Source: Sphingopyxis sp.
Lineage (GTDB): Bacteria > Pseudomonadota > Alphaproteobacteria > Sphingomonadales > Sphingomonadaceae
Direction of reading: 5' to 3'
Assembly: GCA_012035435.1 (NCBI GenBank)
Contig: JAAUPH010000114.1
Coordinates: 1 to 7,433 of the forward strand
Length of the DNA: 7,433 nucleotides
Every line of letters begins with the position of its first letter. Positions within the stretch are counted from its first letter, which is position 1. Shown piece after piece: positions 7,014 to 7,433 of the stretch. Below the pieces are notes generated by a model. It was given only the letters and a program-made list of their open reading frames with translations. It was not told where the DNA came from and searched no databases. Made by a program: the position numbers and the translations under genes.

Positions 7014-7433
7014 GTGGCCCGCGTCGCGCTCCTGTCCAACCCGCGCTCGACCGGCAACCGGTCGTTGTTGCCGCAGGTGCGTCAATTTTGCGCCGATCAT
7101 CCGGAAATCTTTCACTATGAGGTGGAGGATGTGGCACAGATTGCCGATGCGATGCGGACCATCGCCATGGTCGGCGCCAGCCCGAACTGGAACCGGCCCA
7201 GCTTCTTCGCGATGAAGTACCTGATGGCAAAGGGTTATTCAGTAGTGCCGGTCAACCCGGGGCTCGCCGGCCAGGAGATCCTCGGCCAGCCGGTCTTCGC
7301 CAGCCTGGAGCAGGTGCCGGGGCCGGTGCAGATGGTCGACATCTTCCGCAACTCGGACGCGGCCCTCGACGTCACCCGCGACGCCATCCGCCTCAAGGAC
7401 CGGCTCGGCATCGAGGTGATCTGGATGCAACTC
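7014..7433 (+). CDS. Chimeric open frame: lipid (diacylglycerol) kinase N-terminus joined to a CoA-binding domain, partial
   Basis: The frame starts at GTG 7014, 9 bases after the DUF2141 stop, and stays open to the window end (140 codons). Residues 1-51 (ARVALLSNPRSTGNRSLLPQ and EIFHYEVEDVAQIADAMRTI) match the start of diacylglycerol-kinase-type lipid kinases of sphingomonads, which phosphorylate membrane diacylglycerol or related lipids. The NP-S-GN nucleotide-site segment is present. The GGDGT motif that should follow within about 15 residues is missing. Instead residue 52 onward is a CoA-binding Rossmann domain. I know of no such natural fusion. The kinase start fits the sphingomonad neighbourhood and is probably the native part; the rest is probably foreign to this locus. 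Confidence 0.6.
   Translation, partial: MARVALLSNPRSTGNRSLLPQVRQFCADHPEIFHYEVEDVAQIADAMRTIAMVGASPNWNRPSFFAMKYLMAKGYSVVPVNPGLAGQEILGQPVFASLEQVPGPVQMVDIFRNSDAALDVTRDAIRLKDRLGIEVIWMQL
7155..7433 (+). other. CoA-binding domain (YccU-like) fragment, cut by the window end
   Basis: Residues about 48-140 of the open frame that starts at 7014 read as a CoA-binding domain protein (YccU/HI1658-like): TIAMVGASPNWNRPSFFAMK, AKGYSVVPVNPGLAGQEILG, PVQMVDIFRNSDAALDV and GIEVIWMQL. This is the normal order for the family, whose members are about 140 residues and bind CoA through a Rossmann fold; their cellular role is poorly defined. Codons from about 7250 onward end almost always in G or C, more strongly than in the preceding kinase segment. 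The native protein would start some 15-25 residues before the TIAMVGAS motif, and that part is replaced here by kinase sequence. Confidence 0.7.

Overview
The window most likely comes from a sphingomonad-type alphaproteobacterium (Sphingomonadales). The GC content is high. The gene products and their order fit that group: an ErpA-type Fe-S carrier followed by exonuclease III, an lptF-lptG pair, and a DUF2141 protein followed by a lipid kinase of the diacylglycerol-kinase family. I recognised the families by reading the translations; no database search was possible.

Layout. 1-~448: a patchwork with no intact gene. It holds an unassigned minus-strand open frame at the edge and an in-frame internal piece of an M20-family metallopeptidase (~178-372). 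449-814 (+): an A-type iron-sulfur carrier with an odd N-terminal half. 826-1599 (+): exodeoxyribonuclease III. 1596-2750 (-): a 384-residue GNAT-fold acyltransferase that overlaps the xth stop codon tail to tail. 2751-2862: a divergent intergenic region with two perfect 9-bp inverted repeats nested on nearly the same centre. 2863-3956 (+): a membrane fatty acid desaturase with all three histidine boxes, split by one frameshift near 3188-3197. 4039-5136 and 5144-6367 (-): lptG and lptF, with lptF transcribed first. 6489-7004 (+): a secreted DUF2141 protein. 7014-7433 (+): an open frame that begins as a diacylglycerol-kinase-type lipid kinase and switches in frame, near 7155-7167, to a CoA-binding (YccU-like) domain. 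It runs off the window.

How the genes fit together. The central part is about lipids and the cell envelope: an acyltransferase, a desaturase, the LptF/LptG transmembrane pair of the LPS-type exporter, a secreted protein and a lipid kinase. Sphingomonads generally carry glycosphingolipids instead of classical LPS. An LptFG pair here may therefore serve glycosphingolipid export, which is an inference from lineage. The first part (ErpA, exonuclease III) is housekeeping Fe-S and DNA repair.

Caution on the ends. Both ends look joined from unrelated coding pieces (M20 fragment at the left, CoA-binding domain at the right). The desaturase frameshift sits beside a T run. Contig chimerism and base-calling errors are the simplest explanations for these three oddities. 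I see no convincing new biological system.
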